The notes under the pieces: generated by a model
Databases searched by the model: none
The model's input: only the letters and a program-made list of their open reading frames with translations
What the model was told of the DNA's origin: nothing
DNA from: Pseudomonadota bacterium
GTDB taxonomy: Bacteria > Pseudomonadota > Gammaproteobacteria > Steroidobacterales > Steroidobacteraceae
DNA length: 21,048 nucleotides
NCBI GenBank assembly: GCA_023423935.1
Contig: JAFAEQ010000074.1
Span: forward strand, 1 to 21,048
Reading direction: 5' to 3'
Part shown: positions 1 to 7,146 of the stretch, piece after piece
How the letters are laid out: each line of letters starts with the position of its first letter
Position numbering within the stretch: position 1 is the first letter of the stretch
Made by a program: the position numbers and the translations under genes

Positions 1-38
1 ATTCCCGGGCGGCGCGCGCGCGCGCGCCGCCCGGGAAT
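1..38. repeat. perfect 38-bp GC palindrome
   Basis: Positions 1-38 equal their own reverse complement. ATTCCCGGGC and GCCCGGGAAT arms flank a core of alternating C and G (about 13-27). Alternating CG tracts can form Z-DNA, and the whole element could extrude as a cruciform or fold as a 19-bp hairpin with almost no loop. There is no T-tract after it, so it is not a typical intrinsic terminator. It sits exactly at the window edge, so its left context is unseen, and an assembly or contig-end artefact cannot be excluded. Confidence 0.85.
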
Positions 39-95
39 GCCGACATCTGGCATTCGCTCGTTACTAACCATGGCGATCGCATCTACCATGCAGGA

Positions 96-569
96 ATGAA
101 AATCTGGGTCGACGCAGACGCCTGCCCCGGCGTCATCAAGGACATCCTGTACCGGGCCGCCGAACGCGTGCGGATCCATACCACGCTCGTGGCGAATCAG
201 CCGATACGGATTCCGCCTTCGCCGTGGATTCATTTCATGCAGGTCGCTGCCGGATTCGATGTGGCGGATAAACACATCGTCGAGCAGCTCTCGAGCGGAG
301 ATCTGGTGATCACGGCCGATATTCCCCTCGCGGCCGCGACGATCGAGAAAGGCGCACACGCCATCAACCCGCGCGGCGAGCTCTATACGAAAGACAACAT
401 CCGCGAGCGACTGTCCATGCGCAACTTCATGGATGAGCTGCGCGGCAGCGGAGTCGTGACCGGCGGACCCGCACCGCTGAACTCGAGAGATCGCGCCGAA
501 TTCGCCAACAGCCTCGATCGACTGCTGCAGAAGCTCGCACCGAAGTCGACCCAGGGAAGCGCTGATTAA
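96..569 (+). CDS. YaiI/YqxD family protein (DUF188, UPF0178)
   Basis: This 157-aa protein begins with the family signature WVDADACP (residues 4-11) and continues with the conserved TADIPLAA segment and NPRGELYT motif. Its length is usual for the family. The Asp-rich start resembles PIN-like nuclease folds, and UPF0178 members are generally annotated as uncharacterised proteins, so the cellular role is unknown. The ATG at 96 is chosen because the family starts M-x-IWVDADACP. The frame is open further upstream, but that translation is not family-like. The ribosome site is weak: AGGA touches the start codon. A small upstream frame (ATG at 37, stop TGA at 97-99) overlaps the start codon. The gene stands alone, and a hairpin spans its stop codon. 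Confidence 0.93.
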   Translation: MKIWVDADACPGVIKDILYRAAERVRIHTTLVANQPIRIPPSPWIHFMQVAAGFDVADKHIVEQLSSGDLVITADIPLAAATIEKGAHAINPRGELYTKDNIRERLSMRNFMDELRGSGVVTGGPAPLNSRDRAEFANSLDRLLQKLAPKSTQGSAD

Positions 570-581
570 GCTACTTCCCTG
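552..581 (+). terminator. hairpin spanning the yaiI-like stop codon
   Basis: CAGGGAAG (552-559) and CTTCCCTG (574-581) form a perfect 8-bp stem. The 14-nt loop contains the TAA stop at 567-569. No U-tract follows, so intrinsic termination is uncertain. It could instead stabilise the 3' end. Confidence 0.4.
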
Positions 582-612
582 TGAATACTTCGACGAGCTG
601 AGCGCGACGGCA

Positions 613-733
613 GGGGTCACCCCGGCGAAGGCCTCGAGGGGTCACCCCGGCGAAGGCCGGGGTCCGCGCCCTGTGACCGAGGGGAATCCCGTACGGAGAT
701 CCCGGCCTTCGCCAGGCCTTCGCCGGGATGACG
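613..733. repeat. intergenic repeats with CCGGCGAAGGCC core, direct and inverted
   Basis: Two direct copies of a 21-bp unit (613-633 and 638-658) contain GGTCACCCCGGCGAAGG. Inverted partners at about 699-733 contain GGCCTTCGCC twice and end in CGCCGGGATGAC. The direct and inverted halves can pair into one long stem-loop. The CCGGCGAAGGCCGGG core is a type of repeat scattered between genes in many proteobacteria. I see no coding sequence in 570-793. The element may act as a transcript end for the genes converging from both sides (569 and 794). Confidence 0.7.
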
Positions 734-793
734 ACCAAAGCAGCACTCTCGATCAGTCGTTACAGTCCACGAGTTGGCCAGCAGTCTGCTTCC

Positions 794-1492
794 TCACCCC
801 AGATACACCGGCGGCTCAGCCGTGAGTCCGCGATGCACGTTGAGAGTGACGTTGTCGGCCAGCAGTTGCGATTCACCCGCTTCGAGGGCGGCGATCGTCT
901 TCGACACGATCTCCTGCGGCGATGTCTTGGGCCCCGAGGCATCGCGCGCCATATCGGTGTCGATGTAACCGGCGTGCACCGAGAGCAACTGAGTTCCCTG
1001 AGGCTTAAGCTCGGCTCGCAATGCATTGCTCAACGCCCAGGCCGCGGATTTCGAAGCGCTGTATGCACCGGTGCGGCCGGGCTGCGCCAGCCAGCTCAGC
1101 ACCGAGAGCACATTGATCACCGCACCACCGCCGTTCGCGGCGAGCACGGGCGCGAACGCCTGTATCAGACGCAATGGCCCGACGGCATTCGTTTCGAACT
1201 GACGATGCAGGGAGTCGATCGCATCGGGCCCGAGCAGCGGCCCAGGCTCGTAGATGCCTGCATTGTTGATCACGAGCGTGACGTCCTTCAGCTCGCGCGC
1301 AACTTGCGCTGCCTGCTCTGCACGCGTGACATCGAGTCGCACGGGGATCGCGCCGGGCAATTTCACACTGCCGGGATCGCGTGCCGCCGCATAGACCTTG
1401 GAGGCTCCACCCGCGAGCAATCCCGCTACAAACGCGGCACCGAGGCCGCGATTGGCTCCCGTGACCAGCGCAACCGCACCTTTGATCTTCAT
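794..1492 (-). CDS. SDR family NAD(P)-dependent oxidoreductase
   Basis: This 232-aa classical short-chain dehydrogenase/reductase has a Rossmann nucleotide site TGANRGLG (residues 11-18), DV near 54, the NNAG motif (76-79), and the catalytic pair Y144/K148 in YSASK with S130 as the likely catalytic Ser. It reduces or oxidises a carbonyl/alcohol with NAD(P)H; the substrate cannot be told. It is the last gene of a leftward operon. The SD is AAGGAG, and the upstream hydrolase frame, once its frameshift is corrected, ends in the TAA that runs into this SD (TAAGGAG). That supports translational linkage. The divergent HxlR regulator probably controls the operon. The opposite strand carries a long open frame, which is a GC-rich shadow. 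Confidence 0.93.
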   Translation of the reverse strand: MKIKGAVALVTGANRGLGAAFVAGLLAGGASKVYAAARDPGSVKLPGAIPVRLDVTRAEQAAQVARELKDVTLVINNAGIYEPGPLLGPDAIDSLHRQFETNAVGPLRLIQAFAPVLAANGGGAVINVLSVLSWLAQPGRTGAYSASKSAAWALSNALRAELKPQGTQLLSVHAGYIDTDMARDASGPKTSPQEIVSKTIAALEAGESQLLADNVTLNVHRGLTAEPPVYLG

Positions 1493-1504
1493 GACGACAA
1501 CTCC

Positions 1505-2286
1505 TTACTCGACATTGATGACGAATCGAACGACGGCCGCAATCACAGCCGCGTCTGCAAGAATGCGTCGATGCCCGAGACCATCCACGGGCACGTGGAG
1601 GGCCCCCGGCCAGACAGAGGCACCCGAACGGCTATCCTCGATCGATATGACGCATCGTCCGCCGAATGTACGAACAGAGCCCGCTGATGCAGATGAGGTG
1701 CACGGCGCGGCAGCGAAATCTCGCTGATGTCCACGCCGACGGTTTCGCGCAACCGCTCGAGAAAAAGCTCGGTAGCCGCATCGTCGAGTCGCGCTGCTGC
1801 TGCAAACGAACGTGCATATCGTTCGTAGTGAGCAGGCGCGGCGATCAACGCCGCGCGCTCGATCGACATCCCTGCGTACATCGCTTCGACGGCGACGGCC
1901 GTGCCGATCGAGTGCGCAATCACGGCGCGGAGCGGACCCAGCACTTCTCCCACTGCGCGCAAGGCTCGGGCCGACTGAGGAATGGAAGTCTCACGTCCGC
2001 TGGAATCGCCATGAGCTGGCAGGTCCATTGCAACGACTGTATGTCGTGATCTCAGGAGCGGCTCCACAAAACCCGCGAGATCCGACGACTGACCTTCCCA
2101 GCCATGCAGAAGCAGAACGATAGGGCCTTCGCCTGCCCGTTGAATTGCGATCTCACCTTCGGAGGTTGGGATCCGAAAGCTTTTCGAGTTCGGCATCGCG
2201 AGCGGCACACGCTGCGCCGGAGCGCGCGGCGTGAGAAATGCGCGCGCAACGTCTTCAGGACGTACGACTATTGGGGCGCTGCTCAT
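1505..2286 (-). CDS. alpha/beta hydrolase, one-base frameshift near 1651
   Basis: As read, the frame starting at 2286 gives 247 aa ending at 1543. The first 212 residues are a normal hydrolase: oxyanion loop HGWEG (61-65), nucleophile elbow AHSIG with S126, and acid-residue region SADDA (208-212). After that the in-frame tail is unlike the family. The frame shifted by one base reads VISIED, then LHVPVDGLGHRRIL with the expected catalytic His, and stops at 1505-1507. One missing base at about 1650-1654 therefore explains the break; the repaired protein is 260 aa with His239. The ATGA overlap with the gene before it (2283-2286) and the stop fused to the SDR ribosome site show an operon. It is either a genuine mutation that removes the His or a sequence error. 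Confidence 0.85.
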
Positions 2287-3005
2287 CGCTGCACCTCCAG
2301 ATCGAGGATATCGATGGAGACACCGACGCGATCGCGAAGCGGCAGGTTGCCTTCACCGATTGTGAAGACACGCCGGCGAGTGGGGAAAATCAGGCCGCTG
2401 AAACTCTCGTGATCGCTCGCATAGTGGGCGCTGGAGGTTCCGCCCATGATGTCGACGCTGTAGTCCTGACGGCACAAGAGACCCGATGAGTCGAAGTAGA
2501 AGGTCTGTTCGCGACTGTGGCTATGAATGCTGGAAGGAAAGATCACCTTCAGGCGACGCCACACCTGACCTTCGCCGCTCCACGGCTCGATCTCCTCTGT
2601 TCGAACACCGGGAAGCACAAGGAGAAAGGGTGTCGTCAGGTACGTCCACATCGCATAGCCGGCGAAGTAGACCAGCTGCTGCGCATCCCACGGCGTGGCG
2701 CGGACGTGACCATTGAACGCATCGCGCGGCGACTCTCGCTGCTCGACGAGCTCGCCCTCTTCGGTGACGGTTGCGGTCCGACCGGGCTCGTAGATGCTGC
2801 GGCGGCCGGGATCGGTGGCACGCGTGAATTCGACATGCTGCGTGTGCGCATCGATGGTGAAGCGGGCATCTGCCAGTGCGCCGCCCCAGCCTTTCAGCTG
2901 CCACATACCGGCGCCGACAGATACGTGGGCTTCAAGCGTCCGGACCGATTGCCAGCGCTCGCGACCGCCATGCGCGGCCAGCACATACTCGAGGAGATCG
3001 TTCAT
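2283..3005 (-). CDS. uncharacterised protein, possible LolA-like lipid-binding fold
   Basis: This 240-aa protein is the first gene of the HxlR-linked operon. It opens with AAHGGRERWQSVRTLEAHVSV, is rich in beta-strand-like stretches, and contains YFDSSGLLCRQDY and a late FPTRRRVF segment. That pattern (A-GG--W--V, strand repeats, D-x-x-G-L) resembles LolA/LppX-type outer-membrane lipoprotein-sorting domains, but no signal peptide is visible, so a cytoplasmic or lipid/substrate-binding role is equally possible. I do not recognise a named family. The SD is GGAGAG/GAGG just before the ATG at 3005. Its stop overlaps the hydrolase start (ATGA). Co-transcription with a hydrolase and an SDR suggests a small metabolic or detoxification pathway. 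Confidence 0.8.
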   Translation of the reverse strand: MNDLLEYVLAAHGGRERWQSVRTLEAHVSVGAGMWQLKGWGGALADARFTIDAHTQHVEFTRATDPGRRSIYEPGRTATVTEEGELVEQRESPRDAFNGHVRATPWDAQQLVYFAGYAMWTYLTTPFLLVLPGVRTEEIEPWSGEGQVWRRLKVIFPSSIHSHSREQTFYFDSSGLLCRQDYSVDIMGGTSSAHYASDHESFSGLIFPTRRRVFTIGEGNLPLRDRVGVSIDILDLEVQR

Positions 3006-3047
3006 GTCCTCTCTCCAATCCTGAGACTCATGCGGCTCAATTCTTGA

Positions 3048-3063
3048 GGTTTAACTTTGCAAC
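3048..3063. promoter_or_regulatory. candidate HxlR operator, copy 1
   Basis: The sequence GGTTTAACTTTGCAAC lies in the divergent spacer between the hxlR-like gene and the leftward operon. It matches copy 2 at 15 of 16 positions and has partial dyad symmetry (GTT..A...T..AAC). HxlR proteins bind as dimers to such AT-rich dyads; assignment to this regulator is inference from position and duplication. Confidence 0.55.
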
Positions 3064-3090
3064 CATCACGATCGACAGGCTGGCAGGAAT

Positions 3091-3106
3091 GGTTTAAATT
3101 TGCAAC
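3091..3106. promoter_or_regulatory. candidate HxlR operator, copy 2
   Basis: The sequence GGTTTAAATTTGCAAC is a direct repeat of copy 1, 43 bp away start to start (about four helical turns). It has a better dyad, GTT..AA.TT..AAC. It ends 22 bp before the hxlR-like start codon, so binding there could repress the regulator itself. Confidence 0.55.
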
Positions 3107-3128
3107 TACTGAATCATGAGAGATTTGT

Positions 3129-3626
3129 ATGAAGGGCAAACGAACCGATCTGGGAGACGCGACCTGCGGCATCGCACGAGCGCTTCACATCATCGGTGAC
3201 TGGTGGACCTTGCTGATCGTCCGCGATGCATTCCAGGGACATCAGCGATTCGGCGAGTTCCAGCGCAATCTGGGAGTGGCCAAGAACATTCTTTCCAGCC
3301 GTCTGAAGAAGCTGGTCGAAGAGGACATCTTCCGCATCGAGGCGAATCCGGAATCGCCGATCAGCCATCGCTATGTGCTCACCGAGAAAGGCGAGCAGCT
3401 CTGGCCGGTCCTGGTGGCGCTATGGCAATGGGGCGAGAATCACTGCTTCAAGCGGGGCGAAATGAAACTCGCGCTGGTGGACCGCTTGAGCGAGCAGCCG
3501 GTTTCCCCGCTGCAACTCACGGCCCGGGACGGACGCAAGCTCGGGCCGCGCGACTTTCGTGTCGTGCAGAAATCGACGCCCCCTGCACGAGGCAAGCGCC
3601 CGTCACGACGCGGATCGTCGGCCTAG
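3129..3626 (+). CDS. HxlR family transcriptional regulator
   Basis: This 165-aa winged-helix regulator has an HxlR domain over about residues 11-105: a conserved N-terminal Cys (C13), then IGDWWTLLIVRDAF, the recognition region RFGEFQRNLGVAKNILSSRLKKL, and the wing HRYVLTEKG. HxlR members are homodimeric, often sense reactive electrophiles or redox state through the N-terminal Cys, and usually regulate a neighbouring oxidoreductase operon. Here the gene is divergent from the LolA-like/hydrolase/SDR operon, with a duplicated candidate operator between. The C-terminal tail is basic and low-complexity. The ATG at 3129 has a GAGAG ribosome site upstream. Confidence 0.93.
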   Translation: MKGKRTDLGDATCGIARALHIIGDWWTLLIVRDAFQGHQRFGEFQRNLGVAKNILSSRLKKLVEEDIFRIEANPESPISHRYVLTEKGEQLWPVLVALWQWGENHCFKRGEMKLALVDRLSEQPVSPLQLTARDGRKLGPRDFRVVQKSTPPARGKRPSRRGSSA

Positions 3627-3643
3627 TTGCGGGCCGTTCGAGG

Positions 3644-3676
3644 CAATGTGCAGAGTCCATCGAACCCTGCACATTG
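3644..3676. terminator. bidirectional hairpin between convergent genes
   Basis: CAATGTGCAG (3644-3653) and CTGCACATTG (3667-3676) form a perfect 10-bp stem with a 13-nt loop. It fills most of the 52-bp gap between the hxlR-like stop (3626) and the stop of the leftward molybdopterin-subunit gene (3679). Position and symmetry suit a shared terminator, though no T-run is present. Confidence 0.6.
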
Positions 3677-3678
3677 GC

Positions 3679-5994
3679 TCAACTCCAGCTCAGATCATGC
3701 TTGCGAAATGGCATGGAGCGGATGCGCTTGCCCGTGGCGCGGAAGATCGCGTTCGCAACCGCCGGTCCGACCGGCCCCACGGGCGGTTCACCGACTTCGG
3801 AGAAGCGCGCCGCACCGCTCAACGCGCCGAAATGCACGTTGATGCGCGGCAGATCGGCAATGCGCAGCATCGGGTAGGCGTCGAAGTTTCCTTCCACGAT
3901 GCGCCCATCACGCACGGTCAGCTCCTCGTTCAGGCACATGTTGAGCCCGAAAATCGCGCCGCCTTCCATCTGCGCAGCGACGGTATCGCGATTCACGACG
4001 CGTCCGCAGTCGAATGCAACATCGAGTTGCAGGACGCGTAACTCACCGGCGCGCGACACATCGACATGCGCAACGACGGCAACGGTCGTGCCATGAATCA
4101 GATCCTTGCTGACCCAATTGCCCCAGTTGCTGATGGCGATGCCCTGCCCCTGCCCCTTCGGCAAGGATTTACCCCACTGCGCACGCTCAGCGACTTCGCT
4201 CAGGCACTTCTTCCACGCAGCGTCCGGCCATGCATCGAGCAGTTTCAGTCGATACTCGAGCGGATCGACCTTCGCCGCCGCGGCACACTCGTCGATGAAC
4301 GACTCGGTGAAGAACGCATACGAGTTATAGCCGGGCGCCCGATATGAGCCCCAGAGGATGTGCAGCGGATGATCGCGCGACTCGACGCGCGCATGTTTGA
4401 TGACACCGTTGGTGTACGGGACGTTATCGAGCCCTGCCATTCCATAGCCGGTGCGCGACAGCCGCGCCAGGAAGGCCGAAGGCATTCCGTCCTCGCCCAA
4501 CGACGCTTTGAGCTTTCCCGCCGTGAGCCATCGATAACGTCCCTGCCGCATCATTTCTTCGCGCGACCAGATCATCTTTACCGGACGCCCGGGGAATTTC
4601 TTCGCCACCGCGACCGTCAGCCGCAGATCATCCGCAAAGTTGCGACGCCCGAAATTGCCACCGACCAGCATCTGATGCAGATGCGTGTTCTCGACCGGCA
4701 CCTGCGCTTCTTCGGCGGCGATCAGGAACGATTGCATGCCGATCGATCCGCCATGCCAGACTTCGATGCGGTTGTCCGTGTAGAGCGCCGTGGCATTCAG
4801 CGGCTCGATCGGCGCCTGATCCGAGAACGGCGTGAGATAGGTCGCCTCGATCACGCTGCTCGCTTTGGCTAGCTCACCGACAGCATCGCCCTGTTCCTTG
4901 GCAACCTTCTCGCCTTCGCGATCGAGCGTCGCGATGACGCTCTCGTTGATCTGCTCGGTCGTCTTCCACCGGCCGCCCGCACCGTCATCCCATTCCACCG
5001 GCAATGCCTCCAGGGCCTTGCGTGCCTGCCAATAGTGTTCGGCAACGACGGCGATTGCGCTCTGCGCGTGACTCTCGCCATCGTTTGCCGGCGGCTTGAG
5101 CCGTTCGCGCGGCTCGTCGGGATCGATCACGGCGACACCCAGTACGCCCGGCATTTTACGAATCGCTTCAAAGTCGTAGCGCTTCAACCGTCCGCCATGC
5201 ACCGGCGACTGCATGATCGCGGCATACACCATGCCCGGAAGCTGCACATCGATGCCGTACTGAGCCGTGCCGGTGACGACCTCAGGATCGCTCAACTTCG
5301 GCGATGAGGACTTGCCCAGAAGGGTCCACTCCTTCGGTTGCTTCACCGCGGGTTCGCTTGCGAGCTTGACGTTCGCAGCGGCCGCGGCGACTTCGCCGAA
5401 GCGCAACCTGCGCTGCGTCGACTCATGCACGAGGACACCCTCGCGCACAGTGATTTCTGCTACAGGTGCGGACCATTGTCGGGCCGCGGCTGCCCTGAGC
5501 CGCTCCCGTGCACTGGCACCGATCTGCTGCATCACCTGCATCGTCTCGGGATTGGTCGCACGGCCCGCGAACGTGAAGAATGGATTATTGGCGACGCCCG
5601 TATAGAGGTTGCGTTCGCGCACGTTGCGGTTCAAGGGAATGCATTCCGCGCGCACCTTGCGCCAGTCGCACTGAAGCTCTTCAGCGACCAGCATGGCCAT
5701 CATGCTGACGGCTCCATTGCCGGTCTCCGGCATCGGCACGCGCACGAGAACGCTGTCATCCGGTGCGATCAACAGCCAGGGCGAAACTTCGGCTGCATCG
5801 GGTCGGGCACCCGCACCGGAAGGTGAAGCGTCGGCTGCGAGGCCGAAAGCCAGCGAGACAGCCAGACCACCACCGACGACTGACGTCATGAGAAGAAAGT
5901 CGCGGCGTGTCAGCGACTGCCGCTCGCGCAGGGGCTCGAGGGTTTCAGCGGAGCGATCAATATTCGTCGCATCGGTTCGGACACGCGCGTTCAT
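3679..5994 (-). CDS. xanthine dehydrogenase family molybdopterin-binding subunit (IorB/aldehyde oxidase type), Tat-exported
   Basis: The 771-aa large subunit of a molybdenum hydroxylase starts with a twin-arginine signal: TRRDFLLM (residues 29-36), then a hydrophobic stretch rich in Gly/Ala/Val to about 55. The body shows GGNFGRR in the first cofactor region, the DVAFDCGRVVN segment, and the C-terminal GEPPVGPVGPAVANAIF segment that carries the usual active-site Glu. Such enzymes hydroxylate aldehydes or N-heterocycles, taking oxygen from water. The frame is open far upstream, but the ATG at 5994 is the right start: it overlaps the TGA of the 2Fe-2S gene (ATGA, 5991-5994), and the Tat signal follows. 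No FAD subunit is present, as in IorAB-type enzymes, so electrons probably go to a periplasmic or membrane acceptor. The substrate is unknown. Confidence 0.9.
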   Translation of the reverse strand: MNARVRTDATNIDRSAETLEPLRERQSLTRRDFLLMTSVVGGGLAVSLAFGLAADASPSGAGARPDAAEVSPWLLIAPDDSVLVRVPMPETGNGAVSMMAMLVAEELQCDWRKVRAECIPLNRNVRERNLYTGVANNPFFTFAGRATNPETMQVMQQIGASARERLRAAAARQWSAPVAEITVREGVLVHESTQRRLRFGEVAAAAANVKLASEPAVKQPKEWTLLGKSSSPKLSDPEVVTGTAQYGIDVQLPGMVYAAIMQSPVHGGRLKRYDFEAIRKMPGVLGVAVIDPDEPRERLKPPANDGESHAQSAIAVVAEHYWQARKALEALPVEWDDGAGGRWKTTEQINESVIATLDREGEKVAKEQGDAVGELAKASSVIEATYLTPFSDQAPIEPLNATALYTDNRIEVWHGGSIGMQSFLIAAEEAQVPVENTHLHQMLVGGNFGRRNFADDLRLTVAVAKKFPGRPVKMIWSREEMMRQGRYRWLTAGKLKASLGEDGMPSAFLARLSRTGYGMAGLDNVPYTNGVIKHARVESRDHPLHILWGSYRAPGYNSYAFFTESFIDECAAAAKVDPLEYRLKLLDAWPDAAWKKCLSEVAERAQWGKSLPKGQGQGIAISNWGNWVSKDLIHGTTVAVVAHVDVSRAGELRVLQLDVAFDCGRVVNRDTVAAQMEGGAIFGLNMCLNEELTVRDGRIVEGNFDAYPMLRIADLPRINVHFGALSGAARFSEVGEPPVGPVGPAVANAIFRATGKRIRSMPFRKHDLSWS

Positions 5995-6458
5995 GCCTTG
6001 GCTCCTTCCATCTCGGCGGCAGCTTTGTGAATCGCCGCGACCACGCGCGGATAAGTGCCGCAGCGGCAGATGTTCGTCACATAGGCGGCGATGTCGGCAT
6101 CGGTCGGACGCGGGCGTTCTGCGAGGAGCGAAGCCGCCGCCATCAGCATGCCGGCCTGGCAGTAGCCGCACTGCGGCACTTTCAGTTCCAGCCAGGCGCG
6201 CTGCAATGGATGACTCGCATCCGGAGAGAGACCTTCGATCGTCCGGACGCTGCCGCCCGCGACCGCCTCGATGGGAATGACGCACGAGCGGGTCGCCGAG
6301 CCGTTCAGATGCACGGTGCAAGCGCCGCATTGCGCCAGGCCGCAACCGAACTTCGTGCCCGTCATGCCGAGGTGATCACGCAAGACCCACAGTAAAGGGG
6401 TCGATGGATCCACATCGACGCTACGCGGCTGACCGTTCACCGAAAAATCGATCTTCAT
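5991..6458 (-). CDS. (2Fe-2S)-binding small subunit of molybdenum hydroxylase (IorA/CoxS-like)
   Basis: This 155-aa electron-transfer subunit has a plant-ferredoxin domain with C39, C44, C47 and C59 (CGLAQCGAC...C), and an all-helical domain with C97, C100, C131 and C133 (CGYCQ, CRC). These are the eight ligands of two 2Fe-2S clusters. The ATG at 6458 is chosen because the family begins with a beta-strand like KIDFSVNGQ, and GGAGG/GGGGAG lie just upstream; the open frame continues to 6623 without family character. It has no signal peptide, and in such pairs the small subunit usually travels through Tat bound to the signal-bearing large subunit. It is translationally coupled to that partner by ATGA. 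Confidence 0.93.
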   Translation of the reverse strand: MKIDFSVNGQPRSVDVDPSTPLLWVLRDHLGMTGTKFGCGLAQCGACTVHLNGSATRSCVIPIEAVAGGSVRTIEGLSPDASHPLQRAWLELKVPQCGYCQAGMLMAAASLLAERPRPTDADIAAYVTNICRCGTYPRVVAAIHKAAAEMEGAKA

Positions 6459-6768
6459 GACTCCCCGTCCTCCACCGATCACGAGCATCCGTTTCATTAG
6501 CCGACGACGCATGCGACGAGAAAGCGGGATGTGATGGACGCACGCATCCAGGGACGAACGGAAGCACCCAAGGTGAATCCATCGCGCTCGCTGTACGCCA
6601 CCGTCACGTTTCGTTTCGATCACGCCACTTCGTTCCCCCGATTTACCCTCCTTTTTGCCTTACAACCGGCCGGCACGCCCTCCATACTCGGCCGCATCCC
6701 GACTTCCACTGCCTTACTGCTTTGCATTTCGCGTCTGCTCAGCCACCCCATGAGCGAAGGAGATCGAC
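6459..6768. other. divergent spacer, no gene seen
   Basis: This 310-bp region separates the leftward molybdenum hydroxylase operon and the rightward VOC remnant and should hold promoters for both. It has pyrimidine-rich stretches on the plus strand around 6630-6665. I see no convincing -35/-10 pair, inverted repeat or small gene. Open frames crossing it are upstream extensions without family similarity. Confidence 0.5.
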
Positions 6769-7079
6769 ATGAGCAGTACTCAAGCCCAATCGTCGAAAGC
6801 ATCGCGAAGCAATTTCAAGCCGGAGGTCGTGACACTGCCCGTCACGGACGCGGATCGTGCGAAGCAGTTCTATATGAATCTGGGCTGGCGGCTCGACGCG
6901 GACTTTCCGGTCGGCGATGGCTCACGAGCGATTCAGCTCACTCCGCCCGGCTCCTGCTGCTCCGTTCATCTCGGCAAGTCGGATGCGTCCTCGGCACCGG
7001 TGCACACGATGAAGACTGTCCGGACTGGTACGCGGAGTATTTGACCAGCGAGCAATCGGGCAGACCGCTGCCCGTGTGA
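6769..7079 (+). pseudogene. VOC (glyoxalase/bleomycin-resistance-like) gene with internal out-of-frame deletion
   Basis: The start is well supported: AAGGAG then ATG at 6769. Residues 1-75 are a typical VOC N-terminus: KPEVVTLPVTDADRAKQFYM, then NLGWRLDADFPVGDG and TPPGSCCSVHLGK. The frame then leaves family sequence and stops at 7044. The -1 frame from about 7000 reads HDEDCPDWYAEYL then SEQSGRPLPV and stops at 7079, which is the usual far C-terminal tail of this VOC family. Everything between, the second half of the VOC fold and its linker (on the order of 100 residues), is missing. The junction lies near 6991-7000 (TCGGCACCGG), where the two ends share similar bases. The product would lack half of the metal site and should be inactive. 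Confidence 0.8.
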
Positions 7080-7146
7080 TCACGACCTCATTCCATCGGG
7101 CCTTCGCGGTCGGACCTCAGATCATCGGTATTTCAGGAGCACTCTT

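Noticed and set aside
37..99. 20-codon upstream frame ending over the YaiI-like start codon
   Set aside because: The overlap is neat, but it begins inside the palindrome, has no ribosome site that can be seen, and no further support.
728..1687. 319-aa open frame on the plus strand opposite the SDR gene
   Set aside because: It is antisense to a clear SDR and the hydrolase end, is Arg/His-rich with no domain, and is a typical GC-rich shadow.
5995..6345. 117-residue N-terminal extension of the molybdopterin subunit
   Set aside because: It overlaps the 2Fe-2S gene in another frame, while the ATG at 5994 gives a Tat signal and an ATGA overlap.
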